A DNA stretch of 9,705 bases, taken from positions 1 through 9,705 of the forward strand of contig CBFGWV010000186.1 of the NCBI GenBank assembly GCA_965652545.1, in the 5' to 3' direction. The notes beneath the pieces were generated by a model. The model saw only the letters and a program-made list of their open reading frames with translations, had not been told where the DNA came from and did no database searches. Below, piece after piece: positions 1-6,994 of the stretch; the stretch's first letter is position 1, and the number at the start of each line of letters is the position of its first letter. The stretch is from CBFGWV01 sp965652545 (lineage in GTDB: Bacteria; Pseudomonadota; Gammaproteobacteria; Competibacterales; Competibacteraceae). A program made the translations under genes and the position numbers.

Positions 1-47
1 CGCAGCCGGTGGTGCCGTGCAGCACGGCGGCGTATACTGCCGCCCGC

Positions 48-69
48 GGCGGGAGCGTCCACTCCCGTC
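48..69 (+). other. Hairpin in the upstream region of the glucan synthase gene
   Basis: Bases 48-55 pair with 62-69 (one G.U pair) around the 6-nt loop CGTCCA, giving an 8-bp stem. No T-tract follows, so it is not a typical intrinsic terminator. It lies just downstream of the -10-like TATACT at 33-38. In DNA this GC-rich such stems can occur by chance. Confidence 0.35.
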
Positions 70-82
70 CGGGGTCTGGCGA

Positions 83-115
83 GGTCGATCACATACCGTC
101 CTGGTATCGTCGACC
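83..115 (+). other. Two-part stem-loop (GGTCGA...TCGACC with inner ATACC/GGTAT)
   Basis: GGTCGA (83-88) is complementary to TCGACC (110-115). Inside it, ATACC (93-97) pairs with GGTAT (103-107) around the loop GTCCT. A 4 by 2 internal loop separates the two stems, for 11 pairs in total. It starts 240 nt upstream of the glucan synthase start codon. It could be leader RNA structure or a DNA-level operator. I do not recognise a known riboswitch consensus. Confidence 0.4.
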
Positions 116-306
116 CCGCCAAAACGTCCGTACCTTCCTTTGCGTTCCTATCGGTTGTCCGGCTGCTGCCGGGCGGTGGCTGTGCGCGCACGTTGTCCGA
201 TGTTGCGAAACAATCGGCCGCTTGCGTTGCCATACCACTGTTACTCACTTGCCGGCGGATCGACGCGGGTTTTTACGGACGAGTGCGCCGTGTGGCGTCG
301 AAGACT

Positions 307-314
307 AGGAAGAG
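307..314 (+). promoter_or_regulatory. Ribosome binding site fixing the glucan synthase start
   Basis: AGGAAGAG ends 8 nt before ATG 323. The product then begins with a short positively charged end and a membrane segment, as the family expects. This argues against the far-upstream in-frame ATG at base 17. Confidence 0.7.
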
Positions 315-322
315 AAACGCGA

Positions 323-2920
323 ATGATGCGGTTTGCTGCCCTGGGTATGGTTGTGCTGGTTGCCGCGCTGAACGTCGGCGGTTGGGTATTGTGGAACCTG
401 CCGACCGAAGAGATGCCGTGGTACGGCTCGCTCAACGGTGTGTCGTTCAGCCCGTACCGCGAGGGTCAGGATCCTGAAGCGGGCATTCATCCCAACCGCG
501 AGCAGATCAACCGCGACTTGGCCCTGTTGGCCGATAAGGTGCGCTCGGTGCGCATTTACTCGGCGCTCGATGGTCTCGATCAGGTGCCATTGCTCGCGGC
601 CACCTACGGTTTGAACGTCACCGGCGGCGTCTGGCTGGACAAACGGGTCGAACGCAACCGCGAGGATCTCCAAGCCGCCATCGATATGGCCGAGGCCAAT
701 CCCAACGTGCGGCGGATGATCGTCGGCAACGAGGTGGTTCTGCGCGCCGACATGTCAGTAGAGGAACTCATCGGCTACCTGCGCCAGGCGCGACAGTCGC
801 TGGACATTCCGGTGTCCACGGCAGAGCCTTGGCATGTCTGGTTGAAGCACCCCGAACTGGTGGAGGAGGTGGACTTCATTGCGGTTCAGCTGTTGCCGTA
901 TTGGGAGAAGGTCCTCATCGACGAGGCGCTTGATTACGTGCTCATGCGCTACCGCGAATTGCAGGACGCCTTTCCAGGCAAGCCCATTCTGATTTCCGAG
1001 GTGGGTTGGCCCACCAACGGCAGCCGCTACGGCGGTGCTGAGCCCGGTCTGACCAACCAGACGACCTTCATCCGCCAGTTTCTTTATGCTGCCGCGGCGC
1101 GCGACATCGACTATTTCGTGATGGAGGCCTTCGACCAACCCTGGAAGCGACGCACCGAGGGCAGTGCGGGCCCCTACTGGGGGCTTTTCGATGTAGACCG
1201 CAATCAGAAGTTTTCTTTCACCAAGGCCCAGATCATCGAGCACAGCTTATGGAAGCTGCAGGCGGGCCTGTCGCTGTTGCTGGCGTTCCCCATCATGGCC
1301 TGGTTCGCCGTCAAGCATCCGGAGTTCCGACTGCGTGGGCATCTGTTCTATGGCGTGCTGATCCAAGTGGCGATTACGTTGATCGTGGCCACTGCCTTCG
1401 TGCCGACCAGTATTTACCTGTCGGTCGGCGGTATGAGCATGATGACGGCGATGATCCTCGCGCAGATGGCATTGCTCGCGGTGGTGCTGATCAACGGCTT
1501 CGAATTCACCGAGGTGTTGTGGAAGGCCAAGTGGAAGCGCAATTTCCGCCCGCTCGATATCCGTCGCGACCGAAGCTTTCCCAAGGTGTCGCTGCACCTG
1601 GCCTGCTACAACGAACCGCCGGAGCTGGTGATCGAGACCCTCAACAGCCTGGCACGGTTGGATTACCCGGACTTCGAGGTCCTGGTCATCGACAACAACA
1701 CCAAGGACCCAGCCGTGTGGCAGCCGCTGGAGGCCCACTGCGCCAAGCTGGGCGAACGGTTCCGCTTCTTCCATCTGGACAACTGGCCCGGCTACAAGGC
1801 CGGTGCCCTGAACTACGGCTTGTCGCAGACCGCCCCGGATGCGCAGATCGTCGGCGTGGTGGATGCCGACTACGTCGTCGAGCCGGACTGGCTGATTCGC
1901 CTGACACCGTATTTCGACGACCCGAAGGTGGGTTTCGTTCAGGCGCCGCAGGACCATCGCGGCTGGGCGAACGATATGTTCAAGGCAATGTGCAACTGGG
2001 AATACGCCGGGTTCTTCAATATCGGCATGATTCATCGCAACGAGCGCGATGCCATCATCCAGCACGGCACCATGACACTGATCCGCCGCGAGGCCCTGGA
2101 GCGGGCCGGGAACTGGGGCGAGTGGTGCATCTGCGAGGACACCGAACTGGGTCTGCGCATGATGATGAAAGGTTATCAGTCGGTATACGTGAACCACGTG
2201 TTCGGTCGCGGGGTCACCCCCGACAGCTTCGCCGCCTACAAGACCCAGCGCTTCCGTTGGGCCTTCGGTGCAGTGCAGATCCTACGCCGCTACTGGACGG
2301 CGATGCTGCCGTTCACACGCAGTCCGTTGACCTCGGCGCAGAAGTTCCACTTCGTGACCGGATGGCTGCCCTGGTTTGCCGACGGCTTGCACTTGGTCTT
2401 TACCATGGGGGCGTTGGTGTGGAGCATCGGGTTGATTCTCCTGCCGCGGTATTTCGAGTTCCCGATGCCGGTGTTCCTGCTCTCCGTATTGGTGATGTTC
2501 GCACTCAAGGTGACGCACAGTTTCGTGCTCTACCATGCCCGCGTGCCGTGCAATCTCACCCAGCGGGTGGGGGCGGCCGTTGCCAGTATCTCGCTCACCC
2601 ATGTCATCGGCCGCGCCATGCTCGCCGGTCTCGTCAGCCGCGGAGGGCGGCCGTTCCTGCGCACACCCAAGGCCGAGAACCAGCCGGCGCTGATCCAAGC
2701 TCTGGCGATGGCCCGGGAAGAGGGGATGATCATGCTGGCGTTGTGGATGGCGGCGGTGGCGGTCGGGCTCTCCTACGGAACCGACCTGCGCGAGGCGGCC
2801 TATTGGGTGGGGCTGTTGCTGGTGCAGTCGCTGCCCTACGCCGCGGCGGTGGCCATGGCTCTGGTTGCGGCAATGCCCGCAACCCGCCGCGGCGGCGGGC
2901 AGCGGCTGGCCGAGGCGTAA
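323..2920 (+). CDS. ndvB: GH17-GT2 fusion membrane beta-glucan synthase (NdvB-like)
   Basis: 865-residue inner-membrane protein predicted to make and remodel beta-glucan from UDP-glucose. After one N-terminal membrane segment (about 5-24) comes a GH17 domain (about 33-300) with the family's acid/base Glu137 in VGNEV and nucleophile Glu226 in ISEVGWPTNG. Three membrane segments follow (about 310-330, 341-365, 371-393), then a GT2 domain (about 420-650) with Asp514-Ala-Asp516, the catalytic-base motif CEDTELG (Glu605/Asp606) and QRFRW (642-646). Further membrane segments follow (about 686-712, 719-737, 807-824, 833-855). The four segments before GT2 put GH17 in the periplasm and GT2 in the cytoplasm, as expected for synthase plus glucanosyltransferase. 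Pseudomonas and Azotobacter NdvB share this architecture and make cyclic or branched beta-1,3-glucans; the symbol rests on architecture only. I chose ATG 323 because AGGAAGAG (307-314) lies 8 nt upstream; the adjacent ATG 326 is possible. Both catalytic sets are intact. Confidence 0.9.
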   Translation: MMRFAALGMVVLVAALNVGGWVLWNLPTEEMPWYGSLNGVSFSPYREGQDPEAGIHPNREQINRDLALLADKVRSVRIYSALDGLDQVPLLAATYGLNVTGGVWLDKRVERNREDLQAAIDMAEANPNVRRMIVGNEVVLRADMSVEELIGYLRQARQSLDIPVSTAEPWHVWLKHPELVEEVDFIAVQLLPYWEKVLIDEALDYVLMRYRELQDAFPGKPILISEVGWPTNGSRYGGAEPGLTNQTTFIRQFLYAAAARDIDYFVMEAFDQPWKRRTEGSAGPYWGLFDVDRNQKFSFTKAQIIEHSLWKLQAGLSLLLAFPIMAWFAVKHPEFRLRGHLFYGVLIQVAITLIVATAFVPTSIYLSVGGMSMMTAMILAQMALLAVVLINGFEFTEVLWKAKWKRNFRPLDIRRDRSFPKVSLHLACYNEPPELVIETLNSLARLDYPDFEVLVIDNNTKDPAVWQPLEAHCAKLGERFRFFHLDNWPGYKAGALNYGLSQTAPDAQIVGVVDADYVVEPDWLIRLTPYFDDPKVGFVQAPQDHRGWANDMFKAMCNWEYAGFFNIGMIHRNERDAIIQHGTMTLIRREALERAGNWGEWCICEDTELGLRMMMKGYQSVYVNHVFGRGVTPDSFAAYKTQRFRWAFGAVQILRRYWTAMLPFTRSPLTSAQKFHFVTGWLPWFADGLHLVFTMGALVWSIGLILLPRYFEFPMPVFLLSVLVMFALKVTHSFVLYHARVPCNLTQRVGAAVASISLTHVIGRAMLAGLVSRGGRPFLRTPKAENQPALIQALAMAREEGMIMLALWMAAVAVGLSYGTDLREAAYWVGLLLVQSLPYAAAVAMALVAAMPATRRGGGQRLAEA
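2863..2899. terminator. Overlapping hairpins inside the 3' end of the glucan synthase gene
   Basis: GGTTGCGG (2863-2870) pairs perfectly with CCGCAACC (2877-2884) around CAATGC. Immediately after, CCCGCCG (2883-2889) pairs perfectly with CGGCGGG (2893-2899) around CGG. They share two bases, so they may be alternatives. Both are symmetric and lie 20-60 nt from the facing stop codons of the convergent genes, which have no intergenic DNA. Neither strand has a T-tract, so this is not a classic intrinsic terminator. It may be a bidirectional pause or 3'-end stabilising structure. Confidence 0.35.
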
Positions 2921-3652
2921 TCAGACGACCAGCCGGTACCTGCGCAGGTACTCGTAATCCGCCGCGCAGGCATCGGCCAGCGCCGCCAGGTCCGGGCTGA
3001 GCCGGCCCTGGCGAGGCTGGTAGGGTGCGAACCCGGTGGAGGCGTTCACGGCGGCGTACCAGTGGGGCGCCCAGACGCCGTCGGATGCCCTGGAGCCCGC
3101 CGGCCAACGCAACATGGCCTCGGTGAACCCAATGCCCAGGTGTGCGCACCAGGCGCGCAGGTAAGCGTCCGGTGCGGCTAGGAAATCCGCCGCATCGATG
3201 ACCACCGGCGCCGCGCCGCTATCTTCGGCCACCTTGTCGAACAACCACCGCTGCTGGGGCACGCCGATTTCGTCGGTCGACAGTGGCGTGCGGGTGCGCG
3301 TGTAGGACAACAGCACCTCGCGCGGGTCGCGAATCAGAAACGCATGGCTGAGCCCGTTCAATGCCGCTGGGTCCATATCCGCCAGCCAGTGATGCGCCAT
3401 GTGCTTCTGGTACCAGATGGATCGTCCGCCGGGGATGGGTCCGGTCAGTTCGTCCAGCACACGGCGCCAGTCGTCGGACTGCGCCGCCAGGACATCGTCG
3501 CGCCCGGGGTGGTCCAGCCCGGTACGGCGCAGGTAGCAGGCGTAAAGGGGCTCGTCCACCACCGTGCAGTCGGGCCGGTTCTCCCAGGCCCGCATCATGG
3601 CCGTGGATATGTTGCGGGGGCCGGACCAGCAGGCCAGGCGCAACTCGCTCAC
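2921..3652 (-). CDS. Sulfotransferase-like P-loop protein
   Basis: 243-residue protein resembling the PAPS-dependent sulfotransferase superfamily. The N-terminal WSGPRNISTAMMR (9-21) matches the 5'-phosphosulfate loop region (usually PKSGT-like), and FLIRDPREVLLS (105-116) matches the 3'-phosphate binding segment RDPR. A group of bacterial proteins with this WSGPRNxST start is annotated only as sulfotransferase-like; no substrate is known to me. No signal peptide or membrane segment is evident, so it is probably cytoplasmic. The start is GTG at 3652, supported by GAGG (3660-3663) 7 nt upstream. It overlaps the exporter's TGA by 4 nt (GTGA), indicating translational coupling. Its TGA stop abuts the TAA of the convergent glucan synthase gene with no base between. 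Sulfation of a small molecule or carbohydrate is possible but unproven. Confidence 0.75.
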   Translation of the reverse strand: MSELRLACWSGPRNISTAMMRAWENRPDCTVVDEPLYACYLRRTGLDHPGRDDVLAAQSDDWRRVLDELTGPIPGGRSIWYQKHMAHHWLADMDPAALNGLSHAFLIRDPREVLLSYTRTRTPLSTDEIGVPQQRWLFDKVAEDSGAAPVVIDAADFLAAPDAYLRAWCAHLGIGFTEAMLRWPAGSRASDGVWAPHWYAAVNASTGFAPYQPRQGRLSPDLAALADACAADYEYLRRYRLVV

Positions 3653-4284
3653 ACGGCCGCCTCGCGGCGGGAGAACAGCAATGCCACTCCGGCCGCCCCG
3701 ATCAGTCCGCCACTGACGCGGTTGAACAACCGTCGTCCGCGGGCAGAGCGCATGGCCTGCCCCAATTGACGTCCGGCGACGGCATAGATGGCCAGGGCAA
3801 TCAGCTCCAGCACCAGGAACGTCGCGCCCATCAGGGTGAACGCGGTCAGGGCCGTTTCACCGGGGGCGATGAATTGGGGAAAGAACGCCGTGAAGATGAG
3901 GATGGCCTTGGGGTTGCCCGCGGCCACCAGACCTTCCTGGCGCATCAATGCCCGCAGAGGGGCGCTGGCGCCCAGCGTCTGTGGCCCCTGGTCGGTGTCC
4001 ACCGGGGCACGCCAGAGTTTGATGCCGAGGTAGATCAGATAGCCGGCACCCACCCATTTGATGACCTGGAATGCCAGTTCCGAGGTGGCCAGGACCATGC
4101 CCAACCCCACGGCGGTCAGCGCGATCATGGCGGCGAAGGCGACCAAGCGCCCGCTACCGGCGATCACCGCACGGCCAAGGCCGAAGCGCGCGCTGTTGCT
4201 CATGGCCAGCAGGTTGTTGGGGCCGGGCGCCAAATTGAGGGCGAACGCGGCGGGGACGAAAAGCAGCCAGGTTTCCAGAGTCAT
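3649..4284 (-). CDS. LysE/RhtB-family amino-acid or metabolite exporter
   Basis: 211-residue inner-membrane protein of the LysE/RhtB family, whose members export amino acids or related metabolites using the proton motive force. It shows the N-terminal NLAPGPNN signature (17-24), the family segment NPKAILIFTAFFPQF (124-138) and about six hydrophobic helices (roughly 5-25, 38-65, 70-92, 115-137, 145-170, 188-205). The length is typical. The frame is open upstream to 4518, but the conserved MTLETW start is at 4284. ATG 4305 would add MRFERSV. Neither has a clear Shine-Dalgarno, so the start is uncertain by 7 residues. The TGA overlaps the GTG of the sulfotransferase-like gene. The substrate cannot be told from sequence. 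Confidence 0.88.
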   Translation of the reverse strand: MTLETWLLFVPAAFALNLAPGPNNLLAMSNSARFGLGRAVIAGSGRLVAFAAMIALTAVGLGMVLATSELAFQVIKWVGAGYLIYLGIKLWRAPVDTDQGPQTLGASAPLRALMRQEGLVAAGNPKAILIFTAFFPQFIAPGETALTAFTLMGATFLVLELIALAIYAVAGRQLGQAMRSARGRRLFNRVSGGLIGAAGVALLFSRREAAV

Positions 4285-4382
4285 GACCGAACGCTCGAAT
4301 CGCATGGGTACGTATGGGAAATCTACCGTGACTGCAGGCGTTCGGGCCAGCGGATCAATCCGTTGTGAATGGCGGCAAAGGT
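4285..4382. other. Gap between the lipoprotein and exporter genes
   Basis: A 98-bp spacer on the minus-strand block. It contains a small CGGATCAATCCG inverted repeat (4351-4362). There is no T-tract and no convincing -10/-35 pair in the direction of the exporter. It may still hold a promoter, since the gap is longer than between the coupled genes. Confidence 0.3.
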
Positions 4383-5090
4383 TCAATCGCCGGTCTGCGG
4401 GGGTTCGTCTCGCTCGACCTTGGTCAGCTCCAGCATCAGACGGCCGTGTCGGCCATCCTCGGCGACGTCGCGCTCCTCGCGCACCAGCTTCACCAGACCG
4501 ATACCATCGACGTACCACTCGTCGGTGATGACCTGGATGGCCGGGGCGTCCGGCCCCTGCGCCCAGTCCACGATCGCATCGGCACGCAGTCGCGCGCTGC
4601 CATCGAAGCGTCCGGCGGGGACATCGACCACCGTGTCGGTGTCGACCACGGTCGTGGTGAGTTCAAAGCCGCCATCCGAGCCCGGCAACGCCCGCTCGGG
4701 CAGCAGTACGAGACCGGTGGCGCGCTGCCATTGGTCGCCTTCGCGCAGCGGCAGCCGCAGGACCGCGTGGGGCACCGGATCCCAGCGCGGTTCGCGCTCG
4801 CCGGGCCGTCTGCGACCGGCGCGAATCACCGAATCGGTGCTGGCCAGAAAGAGATAGTCGGTTGCACTGTCACCGCGACGGACGGCGAAGCGCTCGCCAG
4901 CGTGGATCTCGGTAGAGCGGCCGGCAATCGTCAACTCGGTGACCTGCGGCGGCTGATCGTCGATTTGCTGAGTTAGCCGGTAGGTCCAGCGCATGCCGGG
5001 CTCGACCGGGAACCACTCTGGATTTCCCCGCAGCGTGGCACAGGCGGCGGTCAATGAGAGAAAGATGGCGAGCAGGGCGCCTCGTAGCAT
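4383..5090 (-). CDS. Uncharacterised lipoprotein
   Basis: 235 residues with an N-terminal lipoprotein signal: a short charged start (MLRG), a hydrophobic stretch (5-16) and lipobox LTAAC with Cys17. Residue +2 is Ala, which favours outer-membrane sorting. The mature part has EWFPVEPGMRWTYRL (25-39), a segment like the F/Y-P-x-x-x-G-x-x-W-x-Y opening of many small beta-rich envelope proteins, and later VPAGRFDGSARL (157-168) and EWYVDGIGLVK (191-201), which resemble the closing motifs of the same proteins. I do not recognise a function. The longer open frame (to 5243) overlaps the DUF429 gene, so ATG 5090 was chosen because it gives a proper signal peptide; no strong ribosome binding site is visible. 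It follows DUF429 after 50 nt and may be cotranscribed. Confidence 0.75.
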   Translation of the reverse strand: MLRGALLAIFLSLTAACATLRGNPEWFPVEPGMRWTYRLTQQIDDQPPQVTELTIAGRSTEIHAGERFAVRRGDSATDYLFLASTDSVIRAGRRRPGEREPRWDPVPHAVLRLPLREGDQWQRATGLVLLPERALPGSDGGFELTTTVVDTDTVVDVPAGRFDGSARLRADAIVDWAQGPDAPAIQVITDEWYVDGIGLVKLVREERDVAEDGRHGRLMLELTKVERDEPPQTGD

Positions 5091-5140
5091 GCCGTGTCCA
5101 TGGTGAGTGAAGTGCGCGACAAACCAGAGAATCCCGTAGC

Positions 5141-5911
5141 TTAACCGACATCCGGCTGGCCGTGTTCGCTCCGCGGCACCCATATCCAGCCCTCCCGGCG
5201 CGCTTGAAGCGGGGACACGCCCGCGTCGGCAGGACTGTAGCAACGACCCTGGAGAAACGCCTGTGCCGCCACCAGGCAGGCGATCGCGTCCAGGCAGTCA
5301 GCGTTCCGCAGGACGATATCGTCTTCACAGCCCCAGAGCAGGCGCGGGGACAGCCCTTGCAGAATCGCTTCCCTGCATTCGCGTTGATCCGGGAGTTTAT
5401 AGCTGCGATCAGGCAGTCCCAGTGCGCGCAAGGTCGCGGCCGGGTACACCTCGATGGCTTGCAGGCCGGCTATCGTTCCAGGTGACCAGGCCAGAGTGAC
5501 CGGTCGACGGCACAATGCAGCGGCGCGTTGCAGCAGATCGAGCGCGGCCCACGCCGTGCGGGCGATGCGGTCGGCCCCGACATCCAGCGGGCGTTTGCCG
5601 GTGGCGGTGTCGATGAACCGGTCGGTAGCGCGCCGGAACAAGTCGTTCGGTTTACCGCTGAGGACGCGACCGGCCTGATGCGCCGCCAGTGCGTTGCCCA
5701 GCGCCGCAGGCCAGCCCAAAGGCGCATCGAGGGCGAGCAGGGCGATGCCCGCGTCGCCGACCTGCTCGGCGATCCAGGTCGCCGGATCGCAGCTCGCGCC
5801 GCTGCATACCGCATCGATATGCAGGCGTTCGGCGCGAATACGGGCACTGGCAAACCCCATGCGGGCCGGTTCGGTCGCGCAGTCGATGCCGATCAGTACC
5901 GGTTCGCTCAT
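5141..5911 (-). CDS. DUF429 family protein, predicted RNase-H-like
   Basis: 256 residues matching the DUF429 family, described as predicted RNase-H-fold nucleases with no established substrate. Recognisable pieces are LIGIDCA (6-12), LALDAPLGWP (59-68), FRRATDR (92-98), EVYPAATLRALGL (154-166), DCLDAIACLVAAQAFLQG (205-222) and the C-terminal EGWIWVP (240-246). Acidic residues Asp10, Asp62, Glu154 and Asp205/Asp208 are candidate metal ligands by analogy with the fold. No signal peptide is seen, so it is likely cytoplasmic. ATG 5911 was chosen because the protein then begins directly with the first beta-strand; the open frame extends to 5959 inside degV. The gap to the degV stop is 4 nt with only a weak ribosome binding site, suggesting translational coupling to degV. 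Confidence 0.82.
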   Translation of the reverse strand: MSEPVLIGIDCATEPARMGFASARIRAERLHIDAVCSGASCDPATWIAEQVGDAGIALLALDAPLGWPAALGNALAAHQAGRVLSGKPNDLFRRATDRFIDTATGKRPLDVGADRIARTAWAALDLLQRAAALCRRPVTLAWSPGTIAGLQAIEVYPAATLRALGLPDRSYKLPDQRECREAILQGLSPRLLWGCEDDIVLRNADCLDAIACLVAAQAFLQGRCYSPADAGVSPLQARREGWIWVPRSEHGQPDVG

Positions 5912-5915
5912 TGCT

Positions 5916-6848
5916 TCAGCCCGCCGCGTAGGCAAGCGAGAACGCGCCGGGTCCGACATTCAGGCCTGCCGTGGTGCTCATGACGGCCAATGAGGTATGG
6001 ACACCGTGCCGGGTGCACAGGGCACAGAACGCGTCATAACGGGCATCGCTTTCCATTTCATGCAGAGGGCCGGCATAGCTCATGGCCACGTACCCGGTGG
6101 CCAGCCCGGTCTCGACTGCCTGGCGGGCGCGCTCGAACAAGCGCTCCAGCGCCCGATCGAACCCGCGCTCCTTGGCCACCGGGGTGGTTTCGCCCCGGTG
6201 GGCCTGAATGACCGGCTTGATGTCCAGCCATGAACCGATGTGATAGGACAGGCCGCCCACCGTGCGTTCGCCACGCCGGCTGGCGCGGTGCTTGAGATAG
6301 AAAAGGTCGCGCGGCACGAGGTAGGCGTATACACGCTGGCTCAGATCGTCCACCCGATGACGCAGTTGGCTGAAAGGCATGTCCGGGTCGCTTTCCAATA
6401 GACGTACCGCATCTTCCAGCAAGACCGCCTGCCCGGTAAACAAGGTCTGGGTATCCATGACCTTGAGCGAGAATCCGCCGCTGACGCCGGCGGCCTTTCG
6501 CCGCTCTCGGTAGCCGTTGAGAATGGCGAACGCGGCCTCCGTGGCGTTGTTGAAGATTTGGCTGCGGTTCTTGGAAATCGTCAGCACCAGGACACGGTCG
6601 TATTTCAGCACCAGTTCGTCGAGGAACAACTCGCGAATCTGCTCCACCGAGAACGGCTGCGTTTCGGCATCGAGCGTCTTTTCGTTCAAGTACTTCTGAT
6701 AAAACGCCTGGGTTGCCTCCGGGTCGCGCACGTCCATGAACGATTCGCTGCCGAAGCGCAGGCTGATCGGCAGTATGCGAATCGCACGGGCGGCGATGAA
6801 CGATGGGGTGACGTCGCACGCCGAGTCGATGACGATGCCGGTCTTCAA
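5916..6848 (-). CDS. DegV family protein (fatty-acid-binding), TTG start
   Basis: 310-residue DegV-family protein. Family members bind fatty acids, and in Firmicutes FakB presents them to the kinase FakA; no FakA-like gene is in this window, so the role here is open. Visible motifs are IVIDSACDV (5-13), equivalent to the usual V-T-D-S-x-x-D-L strand; TQPFS (63-67), in place of the common T-S-Q-P-S; and LTISKNRSQIFNNA (89-102), at the site of the ISxxLSGTYxxA ligand loop, here divergent. It is slightly longer than the usual roughly 280 residues. The start is most likely TTG at 6848, because GGGAGGAG (6855-6862) lies 6 nt upstream. The in-frame GTG at 6866 would bury that site inside the gene. 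The stop is 4 nt before DUF429. Confidence 0.85.
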   Translation of the reverse strand: MKTGIVIDSACDVTPSFIAARAIRILPISLRFGSESFMDVRDPEATQAFYQKYLNEKTLDAETQPFSVEQIRELFLDELVLKYDRVLVLTISKNRSQIFNNATEAAFAILNGYRERRKAAGVSGGFSLKVMDTQTLFTGQAVLLEDAVRLLESDPDMPFSQLRHRVDDLSQRVYAYLVPRDLFYLKHRASRRGERTVGGLSYHIGSWLDIKPVIQAHRGETTPVAKERGFDRALERLFERARQAVETGLATGYVAMSYAGPLHEMESDARYDAFCALCTRHGVHTSLAVMSTTAGLNVGPGAFSLAYAAG

Positions 6849-6854
6849 TGTCCG

Positions 6855-6862
6855 CTCCTCCC
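6855..6862 (-). promoter_or_regulatory. Strong Shine-Dalgarno for a TTG start (degV)
   Basis: On the minus strand this reads GGGAGGAG, followed by 6 nt (CGGACA) and TTG. It is the strongest ribosome binding site in the window and decides the degV start at 6848 over the GTG at 6866, which has none. The rare TTG paired with a strong site may tune expression. Confidence 0.7.
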
Positions 6863-6977
6863 GCACAGCGATCCGGGGCGCGCTCGTCGAATTCGAGTCG
6901 TTGCGACCGGGGCAGTTGCCTGCCGTGTGTGCTTTTTGGTGGGTGGAACACTAGACGCTATGCCCGCATGGCCGGAC

Positions 6978-6994
6978 CCCACCTGCGAGGGGGG
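6978..6994 (-). terminator. Hairpin just downstream of rsgA, possible weak terminator
   Basis: CCCACCT (6978-6984) faces AGGGGGG (6988-6994) around the loop GCG, with one A.G mismatch. It lies 8 nt past the rsgA TAA (7002-7004) in the direction of transcription. No T-tract follows on the minus strand, so intrinsic termination would be inefficient; read-through into degV is plausible. Confidence 0.3.

Larger units (their letters stand above)
1..322. other. Non-coding region upstream of the glucan synthase gene
   Basis: I see no convincing gene here. The glucan synthase frame stays open back to base 17, but the upstream 102 codons would encode an Arg/Cys-rich, low-complexity peptide unlike the rest of the protein, and the GH17 protein has a good start at 323. 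Three GC-rich hairpins lie in the first 120 bases: 14-28, 48-69 and 83-115 (entered separately below). A TATACT at 33-38 resembles a sigma70 -10 box, but no good -35 lies at the right distance (10-15 reads TGGTGC). If it were used, the transcript would begin near base 45 and carry a structured leader of about 280 nt. The end of any gene to the left is outside the window. Confidence 0.55.

Noticed and set aside
17..322. N-terminal extension of the glucan synthase to ATG 17
   Set aside because: The added 102 residues are Arg/Cys-rich and unlike the family, and a good ribosome binding site supports ATG 323.
1247..2197. 316-codon antisense frame under the glucan synthase gene
   Set aside because: His/Gln-rich translation with no domain and no ribosome binding site that I see; it is an antisense shadow of the GT2 region.
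1249..3000. 583-codon open frame on the plus strand overlapping the glucan synthase
   Set aside because: It lies wholly in another frame of a protein with complete catalytic motifs and encodes an Arg/Gly/Pro-rich product without recognisable domains; long shadow frames are normal in GC-rich DNA.
6058..6951. 297-codon minus-strand frame overlapping degV
   Set aside because: It is a frame-shifted shadow of degV, which itself has family motifs and a strong ribosome binding site.
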